DNA from: CAZAPG01 sp964486935
GTDB lineage: Bacteria; Chloroflexota; Anaerolineae; 4572-78; J111
Reading direction: 5' to 3'
Length of the DNA stretch: 64,000 nucleotides
Assembly: GCA_964486935.1 (NCBI GenBank)
Contig: CAZAPG010000023.1
Location: 1 to 64,000 of the forward strand
Part shown: positions 43,776 to 51,936 of the stretch, piece by piece
Layout: the number at the start of each line of letters is the position of its first letter
Numbering within the stretch: position 1 is the first letter of the stretch
Position numbers and translations under genes: made by a program
The notes under the pieces: model-generated
Database searches by the model: none
The model's input: the letters and a program-made list of their open reading frames with translations, nothing else
What the model was told of the DNA's origin: nothing

Positions 43776-43853
43776 CTTGCCGGGTGTCAGCCTGGCGCTG
43801 CCCTGCGTTTGCCACCCCATCTTCTAAGAAACACGTTGTTTCTGGCCCAATGA

Positions 43854-43886
43854 AGACCTCAAAGGTTTTTGAAACCTTTGAGGTCT
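43854..43886. repeat. perfect 15-bp inverted repeat between convergent genes
   Basis: The arms AGACCTCAAAGGTTT (43854-43868) and its exact complement (43872-43886) flank a TTG loop. It lies between the stops of the alpha/beta hydrolase and the GNAT gene, so it may act as a bidirectional terminator. No long T-run follows on either side. It has the look of a dispersed palindromic repeat. Confidence 0.7.
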
Positions 43887-43943
43887 GGAGTAGCTAACCA
43901 GAAACAAGCGCCTCTGCCCCTGTTGTTATCTGCGTGGTTCCCA

Positions 43944-44402
43944 TCAAAAAAGACGCTTCTCATAAAATCGGCTGAGAGGATCGTCCTGGTACTCTCCAAA
44001 GGGGCCAATTTGCTCAAACCCCATCCGTTCATACAGGCTGATTGCCGCATTTTGATGGATGCCGGTTTCCAGCCGCAGCAAGCCAACCCCCTGTTCGTGA
44101 GCATAGTTGGCCAAATGTTCCACCATCAGCCGGCCTAGCCCTAAACCGCGAAACGAGGGGCGCACATACATTCGCTTAATCTCGCCGTAATCTGTGCCAA
44201 ATAGTTTGACTCCGCCACAGCCGGCCGGAGCGCCGTTGGAGCGCGTCAGAAAAAAGGCCACCTTTTCCGCAATCAGCTTTTCCACACTGTACCCGTGGCG
44301 GCTTTTGCGGGGATAGTATGGCTCCAGTTGAGCTTCAAGTTCGGTAATCAGAGCGACGGCATCCGCCGAGTCGGGGCGTTCCGGTGAAATGATGACTGAC
44401 AT
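43944..44402 (-). CDS. GNAT-family N-acetyltransferase
   Basis: 152 residues. The acetyl-CoA-binding motif A is VRPSFRGLGLGRLMVEHLANYAHEQG (near residues 82-107), followed by LLRLETGIHQNAAISLYERMGF and the strand-turn ending FEQIGPFGEYQDDPLSRFYEKRL. A small acyl-acceptor domain precedes it. The pattern is close to that of the YbbY/PanZ-like acetyltransferases of unknown acceptor. It is a stand-alone gene, convergent with the alpha/beta hydrolase and 130 bp downstream of the tRNA-Lys gene on the same strand. Confidence 0.87.
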   Translation of the reverse strand: MSVIISPERPDSADAVALITELEAQLEPYYPRKSRHGYSVEKLIAEKVAFFLTRSNGAPAGCGGVKLFGTDYGEIKRMYVRPSFRGLGLGRLMVEHLANYAHEQGVGLLRLETGIHQNAAISLYERMGFEQIGPFGEYQDDPLSRFYEKRLF

Positions 44403-44531
44403 AGAGATATCGTTTTCCTTTCTCCAATTGGTTTTTAGTCACTCATTTGGGAGGTATATGAAGCCGGGGGATGACGTTGGATTATTCTGTTGGGCAACAA
44501 GGGAAAGGTTTTGGGCTGGTTAAATAAAAAA

Positions 44532-44604
<73 letters not shown>

Positions 44605-44677
44605 GGATAGATATATTGGCTATTGTACAAACTCTGCGGGCTTTGGCAAATTGAAGGGGCGGGTGTAGCTGTTGATA

Positions 44678-45046
44678 TCAGCCCGCCAGAACCGGGAGCA
44701 AACGCGGGCCAAAAATAAGTAGCCCCACTACCACAGCGGTGAGCGCCGCCACCAGCACCGCGCCGGCGGCAACATCTTTGACAATTTTAATATGGGGGTG
44801 AAAGTCGGCATTAACGTAATCCATGGCCGATTCGGTGGCGGTGTTGAGCATTTCGGTGGAAATGACAAAGCCGGTTGTCAGCGCAATAATGGCCCATTCG
44901 GTAAGGGAGAGGCGCAGGGCCAGCCCCACCGCAAAAATAACCAGGGCAATGGCTACGTGTATTTGGGCGTTGCGCTGCGTTTTTAGCGTATGCCAGATGC
45001 CTTCAAAGGCGTATTGAAAGCTTTGAATGCGGTTAATTTTTTGCAC
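44678..45046 (-). CDS. dgkA: diacylglycerol kinase / undecaprenol kinase (DgkA family)
   Basis: 122 residues with three membrane helices. The family signature FVISTEMLNTATESAMDYVN lies near residues 60-80, preceded by NAQIHVAIALVIFAVGLALRLSLTEW and followed by KDVAAGAVLVAALTAVVVGLLIF. These prokaryotic kinases phosphorylate diacylglycerol or undecaprenol and recycle the cell-wall lipid carrier. The start is GTG (45046). It follows ybeY by 13 bp, an arrangement (pgpH-like gene, ybeY, dgkA) common in Gram-positives and Chloroflexota. Confidence 0.93.
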   Translation of the reverse strand: MQKINRIQSFQYAFEGIWHTLKTQRNAQIHVAIALVIFAVGLALRLSLTEWAIIALTTGFVISTEMLNTATESAMDYVNADFHPHIKIVKDVAAGAVLVAALTAVVVGLLIFGPRLLPVLAG

Positions 45047-45059
45047 GGCTTGCTGCCTG

Positions 45060-45536
45060 TCAGCTTTCGGTGGGTTGAATATGGCCCAGGCCCAAACTGG
45101 TTAAGATTTGCTGCTGAACCGCCCACATTTCTGTTTTGCCGCCCGGCGTATCGTGGTCAAAGCCAAGCAGGTGCAACAGGCCGTGAACGGTAAGCAATAT
45201 AGTTTCTTCTGGCGCGGTGTGCCCGGCGGCCTCGGCTTGCCGGCCGGCAACGGGATAGGCGATGATGATATCGCCCAAATGGTTGCCGGCGGCAGGGTCA
45301 ACCTCTGGAAAATCGGGGTCGATGTTGTTTTCAAAAGAGAGCACATCGGTGGGGGCGTCGATGCCCCGGTATTGCCGGTTGAGTTGTTGAACGGTCTGAT
45401 TATTGGTAACTACAATGCTTACGCTGCCGGGCGGGTGGACCTTAACCTGTTGCAGGGTTGTTTTAACAGCATTTTCCAGCGCGGCGGCGTTTAGCCCGGC
45501 GCGGAATGGTTCGTCGATTTGCAGGATAATGTCCAT
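45060..45536 (-). CDS. ybeY: endoribonuclease YbeY (16S rRNA maturation)
   Basis: 158 residues. The zinc-binding motif HGLLHLLGFDHD (H-x3-H-x5-H) lies near residue 122, and TDVLSFENN and LGDIIIAYPVA lie upstream. These are the signature of YbeY, a single-strand-specific RNase for 16S rRNA 3' processing and ribosome quality control. The neighbours (7TM-HD gene 15 bp upstream, dgkA 13 bp downstream) support the assignment. Confidence 0.95.
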   Translation of the reverse strand: MDIILQIDEPFRAGLNAAALENAVKTTLQQVKVHPPGSVSIVVTNNQTVQQLNRQYRGIDAPTDVLSFENNIDPDFPEVDPAAGNHLGDIIIAYPVAGRQAEAAGHTAPEETILLTVHGLLHLLGFDHDTPGGKTEMWAVQQQILTSLGLGHIQPTES

Positions 45537-45551
45537 AACAGGCGGGTCACT

Positions 45552-47786
45552 TTACTCGCGCTGCACCAGGCGCGCCGGCCTTGATGAGGGGTTGATGGGG
45601 TTAAGCGGCTGGGGCGAGGTGGCAGGCGAAGATTTTTTGTCGGATTTTTCCGGGGTTTTGGCTTGTTGAGCCTCTTCATCTTGCTGTTTGGTTGCCTCGG
45701 TTTCTAACTGCTCCGGGTATTTGATGCGCGGATGGTGAACGCCTTGCAGAATATCAACAAAGGCGGTGCGGATTTCTTTCAGGTCGGCAATGGTCAAATC
45801 GCACTCATCTAGCTGGCCGTTTTCCAGGTGATGGGCCACGCTTTTACGCACAATTTCGTCAATTTCTTCGGCAGAACTGGGCTTAAGCGCCCGAACGGTG
45901 GTTTCTGATACGTCGGCCAGCATCAGGATGCCGTTTTCTTTGGTTTGGGGTTTGGGACCGGGGTAACGGAATTTCGACTCGTCCACTGTATCTTCGCCTT
46001 TTTCTTTGGCCGCTTCTGCGGCCTGGTAGTAGAAAAAGCGAACCAGCCCGATGCCATGATGTTGGGCAATGCCGTCTCTAATGGCGCGAGGCAGCCGGTA
46101 TTTGCGGGCCAGGTCCAGGCCGTCGGTAACGTGGCTGATAATGATTTGGGCGCTCACCTGCGGGTCGAGCTTTTCATGCACGTTTGACATGCCTTCGGGC
46201 TGGTTTTCTATAAAAAAGTAGGGCCGCTGCATTTTGCCAATATCGTGGTAGTAGGCCATAACCCGCACCAGTTGAGCGTCGGCGCCAATGCGTTCGGCGG
46301 CCTGTTCAGCCAGGTTGCTAACCATCAGGCTGTGGTGATAGGTGCCTGGGGCTTTGAGCAGCAATTGCCGCAGCAGCGGCTGGGTGGGGCGGGCCAGGTC
46401 CATGAGTTGAATGGAGGTGGTGATATCAAACAAATGGCCGATGGCAAAGAGTCCAAAAAAGGCCAGCCCGGCAGAAAATATGCCATTGAGAATACCTACC
46501 AGAATCAAAAGACCCAGGCTGGTGGTGTTGCCGGTGGCGGGTGATAAATTAAAAACCAGAATAATAGTGGCATTGACTACGGCCACGTATACGCTGGCCC
46601 AAATCAGGGCGTTAACGCGCTGGCCGCGCCCCAGGGCCAGCGTTCCGGCCCAGCCGCTTAAAATCAGGTAGATGGTTGTGGCGGCATTGCCATTGCCGGT
46701 AACGTAGCCGGCCAAAAAGGCCAGAATAGTGGTGAGAATAAAGGCCAGGTGGGCGTCGATGAGGATGGCCACCATCATGGCAAAGGCGGCAATGGGGTAG
46801 AGGGGGCCAATAATCACGTTATCGGCTACCATAAATTTAGCCACGGTAATAAATATTAGCAAAAGCAGGGTTAGCAGCAGCAGGCGTTTAGTATCGTTGA
46901 GTACTTTGGGCGCGTACTGAATAAGATAGACCGCAATAATAACCGTGGTTAGCAAAATAAGAATGAGCGGGATTAGCAGGTCATCAATCCAGCTAAATTT
47001 TGTCTCCTCAAAACCGGCGGCTTTGAGCGCCTCAAGCTCTCTGGAACCAACGACTTGCCCGCCGGGAACAATCATCTCATTGGCTTCGATAGTCACTAAT
47101 ACCGGCTCTACGGCTTCAACGGCGGCATCCCGTTCGGCCTGGGTGCGGGCTTCGTCGGGGAAGGTGTTGGGTTTTATCAGGTCTTCGGTAACGGCCACAA
47201 TCACGTTTGATTGTTGTTCCGGGGTGTCCAGAGATACTTTAGTGGGCAGTTCCCGGCGGGTGGCCAGCACCTGAGATTCTCTAATTTCCGAGCGCATGGC
47301 CTCATTTAAAACGGCGAGCGCTTCTTGCCGGGTTTTGGCCCAGTCCTGGTCGTTCATAATTAGAATCTGGTCAATCACGGTATCGGGCAGGTTCAGGTCG
47401 GGGATGGCGTCGATCCACTCAAACTTTTGGGCCAGCGAGGCGTATGGGTCGGCCCGTACGGTTTCCATGTAGTCAAAAATTTTTCGCAAGCGGGTAACTT
47501 GCTGGCGGGCCACCTGGGTGTTGGGCGGGCTGTAAATGGTTTGCACCGAATTTTTGGCCCGTTCGCGGGCGGCTTCGGTTTCAACCTGGCTGGTATAGAT
47601 AATTTGGCTGGGGGCCAAAATATCTTTAGGGGCAACCTCGCCCAGTTGTAAATCAATTACATCGGTTGGCAAAAACTGGTAAGCTAAAATGAGGGTTCCG
47701 GCGGCGGCAAAAATTAAAGCCACCAGCACGGCCCTTAAAATTTGCCGGCCCGATATTTGCCTGTGGTTTTCTACTGAACTAGCCAT
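45552..47786 (-). CDS. 7TM-receptor HD-domain phosphodiesterase (PgpH family, c-di-AMP hydrolase type)
   Basis: 744 residues. An N-terminal membrane helix (about 15-38) is followed by an extracytoplasmic 7TMR-HDED domain to about 290. A bundle of seven membrane helices covers about 295-480. The HD domain has the metal-binding YYHDIGKMQRP and IISHVTDGLDLARKYRLP, ending with IAQHHGIGLV (about 500-690). The C-terminal 45 residues are charged and low-complexity. In Firmicutes PgpH hydrolyses cyclic di-AMP and controls osmolyte transport and cell-wall stress. It is the upstream partner of ybeY and dgkA. Confidence 0.93.
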   Translation of the reverse strand: MASSVENHRQISGRQILRAVLVALIFAAAGTLILAYQFLPTDVIDLQLGEVAPKDILAPSQIIYTSQVETEAARERAKNSVQTIYSPPNTQVARQQVTRLRKIFDYMETVRADPYASLAQKFEWIDAIPDLNLPDTVIDQILIMNDQDWAKTRQEALAVLNEAMRSEIRESQVLATRRELPTKVSLDTPEQQSNVIVAVTEDLIKPNTFPDEARTQAERDAAVEAVEPVLVTIEANEMIVPGGQVVGSRELEALKAAGFEETKFSWIDDLLIPLILILLTTVIIAVYLIQYAPKVLNDTKRLLLLTLLLLIFITVAKFMVADNVIIGPLYPIAAFAMMVAILIDAHLAFILTTILAFLAGYVTGNGNAATTIYLILSGWAGTLALGRGQRVNALIWASVYVAVVNATIILVFNLSPATGNTTSLGLLILVGILNGIFSAGLAFFGLFAIGHLFDITTSIQLMDLARPTQPLLRQLLLKAPGTYHHSLMVSNLAEQAAERIGADAQLVRVMAYYHDIGKMQRPYFFIENQPEGMSNVHEKLDPQVSAQIIISHVTDGLDLARKYRLPRAIRDGIAQHHGIGLVRFFYYQAAEAAKEKGEDTVDESKFRYPGPKPQTKENGILMLADVSETTVRALKPSSAEEIDEIVRKSVAHHLENGQLDECDLTIADLKEIRTAFVDILQGVHHPRIKYPEQLETEATKQQDEEAQQAKTPEKSDKKSSPATSPQPLNPINPSSRPARLVQRE

Positions 47787-47843
47787 ACGCTCTTGATCCC
47801 GGGTTATGGCAACACAAACGCCACTTGACTGTTTGGAAAAACA

Positions 47844-48287
47844 TTAACTCAAAAGTTGCCTGACAATTTGATTGACGACCTTGCCATCGGCCTGGCCTTG
47901 CAGGTCGGCCATTAGTTGTTTCATCACCTGGCCCATGCCTTTGATATCGGTAACGCCCAGTTGGGCAATAATAGCCTGCGCCCTGGCCCTGATTTCGGCT
48001 TCGGATAGCTGAGCCGGCAGGTAATGTTCTAAAATAGTCAGCTCTGCCGCTTCTTTTTCAACCAGGTCGCTGCGGCTGGCTTTTTCAAACTCGGCCATAG
48101 AGTCTCGGCGCTGTTTGGCCTGTTTGGCCACAACTCCCAGAATGGCGTTATCGTCAAGGTTGCTGCCGGTTTCAATTTCGGCATATTTTATGGCCGATTT
48201 TAGGCTGCGTAGCGTTTCGGTGCGTAGCTTATCGCCGCTTTTCATTGCTTCTTTCAGGTCGTTGTTAATTTGGTCTTTAATGGCCAT
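47844..48287 (-). CDS. GatB/YqeY-domain protein
   Basis: 147 residues from ATG 48287 (AAAGGA upstream). It is a helical YqeY domain: KDQINNDLKEAMKSGDKLRTETLRSLKSAIKYAEIE followed by DDNAILGVVAKQAKQRRDSMAEFEKASR, then AELTILEHYLPAQLSEAEI and GQVMKQLMADLQGQADGKVVNQIVRQLL. The domain is shared with the tail of GatB, the amidotransferase subunit that makes Gln-tRNA and Asn-tRNA, and may bind tRNA. Its own function is not established. It lies in a minus-strand run with mogA and the 7TM-HD gene. Confidence 0.92.
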   Translation of the reverse strand: MAIKDQINNDLKEAMKSGDKLRTETLRSLKSAIKYAEIETGSNLDDNAILGVVAKQAKQRRDSMAEFEKASRSDLVEKEAAELTILEHYLPAQLSEAEIRARAQAIIAQLGVTDIKGMGQVMKQLMADLQGQADGKVVNQIVRQLLS

Positions 48288-48339
48288 AGTATCTATTTTC
48301 CTTTTAAATAGTGATAGTGATATTTTGGCGTGAAGCAAA

Positions 48340-48855
48340 TTAGCGAGGAGATTGATGGCTTTTTTCGGCAGCCGGGTCGTTGCGTAACAGTTCTAAAGCG
48401 TGAGGTAGGGCGGGCAAAATGGTTTCCAGGTTCTCGCGGACGGCTTTGGGGCTGCCCGGCAGGTTAATAATGAGCGTATTAGCTCGAATACCGGCCACCA
48501 TTCTTGATAACATGGCGTGGGGGGTTACGGCTAAACTATCGCGCAACATGGCAAAAACCAGCCCCGGCGCTTCTTTTTGAATTACCTGGCGGGTGGCTTC
48601 CGGGGTAACATCGCGTGGGGCAAAGCCGGTACCGCCGCTGGTTAAAATCAAATCCAGTTGGTGCTGTTCGACCCATTGCAGCAGGGTATTTTTGATGATA
48701 TCCTGCTCGTCGGGGATAACGGCTGTTTGTTCAATTATGGCATTCAGTTTGTTTGAGACCAGTTCCTGGATGATGGGGGCGCTTTTATCCTGGTAAATGC
48801 CGGCTGCGCCTCTATCGCTGATAATTAAAATGCCAACTCTGCCTTGCTTGCTCAT
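48340..48855 (-). CDS. molybdenum cofactor biosynthesis protein MogA/MoaB
   Basis: 171 residues with the MoCF-binding fold: RVGILIISDRGAAGIYQDKSAP at the start, LDLILTSGGTGFAPRDVTPEAT near residue 68 and LPGSPKAVRENLETILPALPHALELL near 130. MogA/MoaB adenylylates molybdopterin before molybdenum insertion. The window also has a molybdenum enzyme (13548-17406) that needs the cofactor, although it lies far away. The start is 5 bp after the PHP-AlbA gene. Confidence 0.93.
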   Translation of the reverse strand: MSKQGRVGILIISDRGAAGIYQDKSAPIIQELVSNKLNAIIEQTAVIPDEQDIIKNTLLQWVEQHQLDLILTSGGTGFAPRDVTPEATRQVIQKEAPGLVFAMLRDSLAVTPHAMLSRMVAGIRANTLIINLPGSPKAVRENLETILPALPHALELLRNDPAAEKSHQSPR

Positions 48856-48860
48856 ACTAA

Positions 48861-50618
48861 CTATGCCCCGTTAACATTGTCCTCAAGGCTATCAAACATT
48901 TTTTGCCAGGGGCCGTGCAGACCATCTTCGGTTACGCCGTAATAGACATAAAGTTTATTTTTGGCATCGCGTTGCACCAAATCGTACCGCATTTGTCCGG
49001 CCCGTTTATACTTTTTCCAAATACCAACGTTGCCATACCAGTCAACTTTTTTCGCATCTACGGCGTTGGTTTCGTGCTCGGTGAGCGCGTATTGCCACAA
49101 CTTTCTGGCCGATTTGCGGGTAACGTTGTGAACAATATCACCGTTGCGCAGGTCTCGCAAACTGTAGTAATTAACCCCTTTGCGGTTTTCAACCAGTACA
49201 ATTTCTACGCCGGTTTTTGGCTCCGAGCAGAGACCATCTTGAACAGGCAGGCTGCTTTGACTGGTTGGCTGGGCGGCTTCTTCGGCAACCTCGTTAAATT
49301 CGCCTTTGGCGCGGAGGTTGCGTTTAACCAGCGCCACAATTTCATCGCGCACGGCCAGATTGGTATCGGTTTCATCGCGCACATAAATGCGGTTATCGTC
49401 GATAGCGTAAGGGGGGTCATCGCCCACCGATACGGAAATTTGTAATACTTTTTTGCCTTGGGTCTCCTGCTCGTCAATTTCCACCTCAAAAGGCGGAGTA
49501 ATCTTTTTTTCAACCTCGTTGCGGATGGTGTTGATTTCTGATTTTGGCTTGCTGATGCCCTTGACCAAATCTTTGGGGTTATCAGAAAGGCCCACAAATA
49601 TTGTGCCGCCGTTGGTGTTGGCAAAGGCGCAAATATCGCACAAAATGGCGTGCAGATGCCCTCCTCGGCGGGTCATTGTTTCATGGAAAGATTGCACAAT
49701 ATTGGTGCCCTGTTTGCGAGCCTCTTGCACGTGGTCAAATGGGGCCTGGGCGGGCCGGTAAGGGCGCGTGCGGGAAAAGTCGTTGCCAAGAAACAGCTCT
49801 TTGAGGGCTTCAAAGCTGGGGTCGGGTAAATTTACCTCTGTCACCCGGTCGCCAATCCCCAGCCGGTTCTTATCTTCGGGGTCCCGGTTAATGCGATGGG
49901 CATCAGACCCCTGAATGCAGTGCATGCGGCGGGGGTATTCTGGTTTGGAGCCGTTAAAGAACTTGGCGGTGGTCCGCCGTCGTTTGCTTTCCAGGTCGGT
50001 TACTTCCAGCGCGTGCAGGTTGGGGTCTTGAGTATAGGCTATTTTGGTTTGTCCCCCAAAATTGAACCCCTGCATGGCCACGCCGTGCGATGAGTTGGCA
50101 TGCGCGGCAATCACTAATCCGCCCGACTCGTTAATAATTCGGTAGGCGGTCAGCACATCTACGGTAGCGCCTACCTCGGTTGCCCCAACATCGAGCTTGG
50201 TGGGGGGAACGCGCAGGTTTAATAAAATATGCTCAAGTTCTCTCAGGGTTGTTTGTGGCGGAAAAATGCCTAAAATATGAAACCCCAGAGTGGCGGTTAA
50301 CTCGAAGCCGGGCAAAAGAAGAATTTTTTTTAATAAGCGTCGGAATTCTTCGAGCCTTTGTCTCTCATCAGGGCGGATGCGATTCAGCTCTGCTAATAGC
50401 TCCAACTCTTCAACTTCTTTTCTTAGCCCTTTGATACCTGCAACGGTGTTGTGGTCTGTAAAAGCAATAATATCAAGCCCGCAACGTTCGGCTTTTTGTA
50501 AAATGTCCAAATAACTTACTTTTGGTTCCAGGTAATCATTTGACCCAGGCGTGTGTAGGTGTAAATCAACGCGATACCATTGGGCGTTATCGCGTTTGGT
50601 TCGTCGTTTTCGGGCCAC
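48861..50618 (-). CDS. PHP-domain and AlbA_2 (Schlafen-like) domain protein
   Basis: 585 residues, GTG start at 50618 with AAAAAGGA upstream. Residues 15-275 form a PHP phosphoesterase domain with the metal motif VDLHLHTPGSND, then FTDHNTVAGI and LVIAAHANSSHG, and HCIQGSDAHRI. Residues 300-430 are an AlbA_2 divergent-AAA DNA-binding-like domain (HETMTRRGGHLHAILCDICAFANTNGGTIFVGLSDNPK). The last 120 residues resemble a small winged or KOW-like region. The combination suggests a nuclease or nucleotide hydrolase acting on nucleic acid. This architecture occurs in Chloroflexota and in some defence loci, but no partner defence gene is seen here. Confidence 0.85.
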   Translation of the reverse strand: MARKRRTKRDNAQWYRVDLHLHTPGSNDYLEPKVSYLDILQKAERCGLDIIAFTDHNTVAGIKGLRKEVEELELLAELNRIRPDERQRLEEFRRLLKKILLLPGFELTATLGFHILGIFPPQTTLRELEHILLNLRVPPTKLDVGATEVGATVDVLTAYRIINESGGLVIAAHANSSHGVAMQGFNFGGQTKIAYTQDPNLHALEVTDLESKRRRTTAKFFNGSKPEYPRRMHCIQGSDAHRINRDPEDKNRLGIGDRVTEVNLPDPSFEALKELFLGNDFSRTRPYRPAQAPFDHVQEARKQGTNIVQSFHETMTRRGGHLHAILCDICAFANTNGGTIFVGLSDNPKDLVKGISKPKSEINTIRNEVEKKITPPFEVEIDEQETQGKKVLQISVSVGDDPPYAIDDNRIYVRDETDTNLAVRDEIVALVKRNLRAKGEFNEVAEEAAQPTSQSSLPVQDGLCSEPKTGVEIVLVENRKGVNYYSLRDLRNGDIVHNVTRKSARKLWQYALTEHETNAVDAKKVDWYGNVGIWKKYKRAGQMRYDLVQRDAKNKLYVYYGVTEDGLHGPWQKMFDSLEDNVNGA

Positions 50619-50663
50619 GGTTGTAATCCTTTTTAGATTTTATAGTTGGTTTAATGTGTTAAA

Positions 50664-51053
50664 CTAGACCTCCTGAAAAATGATATCGTCTCTAATTTTA
50701 TTGATGCGTTGGGTCATCTCCTGCCAGTTAAAGGGTTTTAGGATAAAATCATTGGCCCCGGCCTGCAGGCTATCGCGGCTGCGGTCAATGGCCGAAGTCA
50801 TCAGAATGGGTAAATTTTGCCACTGCTCATTAGCCCGAATATCAACCACGTATTCCAGGGTTTCCTGGGGGCCTAAATGAAAATCCAGCACAATAATATC
50901 CGGGTTCTCTCTATTTAAGGCGGCAATAATCCCCTGATTATCAATGTGATGAGCCGAAGACGTTTGATAATTTTCCATTTGTAAAATCGTCTCTACCAGG
51001 TTGCAGGTCATCGGGTCGTCATCTATCACAAGAACTTTTACGCTTTTCATCAT
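50664..51053 (-). CDS. single-domain response regulator (receiver)
   Basis: 129 residues, a stand-alone CheY-like receiver. The acidic pocket is VLVIDDDP (near residue 9), the phosphorylation site is the Asp in PDIIVLDFHLG (near residue 56), MTSAIDRS holds the conserved Thr/Ser, and the Lys is in FILKPFNW (near residue 108). No output domain is present, so it acts by protein contacts or as a phosphate sink. No histidine kinase gene is next to it. The start is ATG 51053 or the following ATG. Confidence 0.93.
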   Translation of the reverse strand: MMKSVKVLVIDDDPMTCNLVETILQMENYQTSSAHHIDNQGIIAALNRENPDIIVLDFHLGPQETLEYVVDIRANEQWQNLPILMTSAIDRSRDSLQAGANDFILKPFNWQEMTQRINKIRDDIIFQEV

Positions 51054-51228
51054 CGAGTTCGTTATCCAATTTCTAAAGTGACTGTAAGATAGAGTAATGG
51101 CTAACCAAAAATTATACCATCGGCCAGGGGAGTATACAATTTATGGTCAATGGCGCAAATACCTTAATAATTCTACCTTACCAAACCACAAAACACAAGC
51201 GCAAAGATGAGGGGTTTTTGCGTTTTTC

Positions 51229-51257
51229 TTGACAACCCCCAAGTTTTGTGTTATATT
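51229..51257 (+). promoter_or_regulatory. sigma70 promoter of the tetR-men operon
   Basis: TTGACA (51229-51234), a 17-bp spacer and TATATT (51252-51257). The predicted transcription start (about 51264) falls inside the palindrome at 51261-51286. Confidence 0.8.
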
Positions 51258-51260
51258 TCA

Positions 51261-51286
51261 CAATAGACTGACCGGTCGGTTTATTG
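51261..51286. promoter_or_regulatory. 26-bp imperfect palindrome, probable TetR operator
   Basis: Centred on GACCGGTC (51269-51276 region), the 26-bp site is self-complementary except for two mismatched pairs. The outer arms are CAATA and TATTG. It covers the predicted transcription start, just upstream of the tetR ATG, so the regulator would repress itself and the men genes behind it. Confidence 0.8.
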
Positions 51287-51298
51287 TGGAAAAAGAAA

Positions 51299-51922
51299 AT
51301 GTCTACCGAAGATTTATCAGATAAAGCCAAAGCTACCCGCGATAAAATTTTAGACGCCGCCATTAGGGTTTTTTCTACCAAAGGGTACCACGAAACCCGC
51401 GTGGATGATATAGTTGGTGCGTCAAATACCTCAAAAGGCTCGGTTTATTTTCACTTTCCGGGCAAACAGCAAATCTTTCTGGCCCTGGTCGACCAGTTTG
51501 CCGACCTGCTGGAAAAGCGCCTGGTTGAAGCCATTATGCAAGAAGAAGACCGGGTCCGGCGCGTCAGCGTGGCCCTGGAAGTTTGCCTGCAAACCTTTGG
51601 CCACTACCGCGGGTTGGCTAAAATTTTGCTGATTCAGGCCGTGGGGCTGGGCGCTGTATTTGAAGAAAAGCGGCTGGAAATTCACCAGCGTTTTGCCCGG
51701 CTCATTCAAACTCACCTGGACCAGGCCATTAGCGTTGGCGAAATTCCGCCAACCGATACCGAGATAGTAGCCTACGCCTGGATGGGCGCTATCAATGATG
51801 TCGTCATCCGCTGGGTCTACACCGGCCAGCCGGAACCGGAGCGAGTGGTGCCAACTTTGCGCGTTATTTTGCTGCGCAGCATCGGCGTCCCAGAGCAGCG
51901 CATCCACCAGTTAAACAATTAA
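51299..51922 (+). CDS. TetR/AcrR-family transcriptional regulator
   Basis: 207 residues from ATG 51299. The N-terminal helix-turn-helix is classical: TRDKILDAAIRVFSTKGYHETRVDDIV followed by GASNTSKGSVYFHFPGKQQIFLALVDQFADLL. The C-terminal ligand-binding domain is helical. A GTG five codons upstream (51284) is inside the operator, so the ATG is preferred. It lies 14 bp ahead of menF and behind a promoter with a 26-bp palindrome. It is therefore probably an autorepressor that also controls menaquinone synthesis. The ligand is not known. Fatty acyl-CoA or quinone-like compounds are typical for this family. Confidence 0.92.
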   Translation: MSTEDLSDKAKATRDKILDAAIRVFSTKGYHETRVDDIVGASNTSKGSVYFHFPGKQQIFLALVDQFADLLEKRLVEAIMQEEDRVRRVSVALEVCLQTFGHYRGLAKILLIQAVGLGAVFEEKRLEIHQRFARLIQTHLDQAISVGEIPPTDTEIVAYAWMGAINDVVIRWVYTGQPEPERVVPTLRVILLRSIGVPEQRIHQLNN

Positions 51923-51936
51923 CAAAGGAACCCTAA

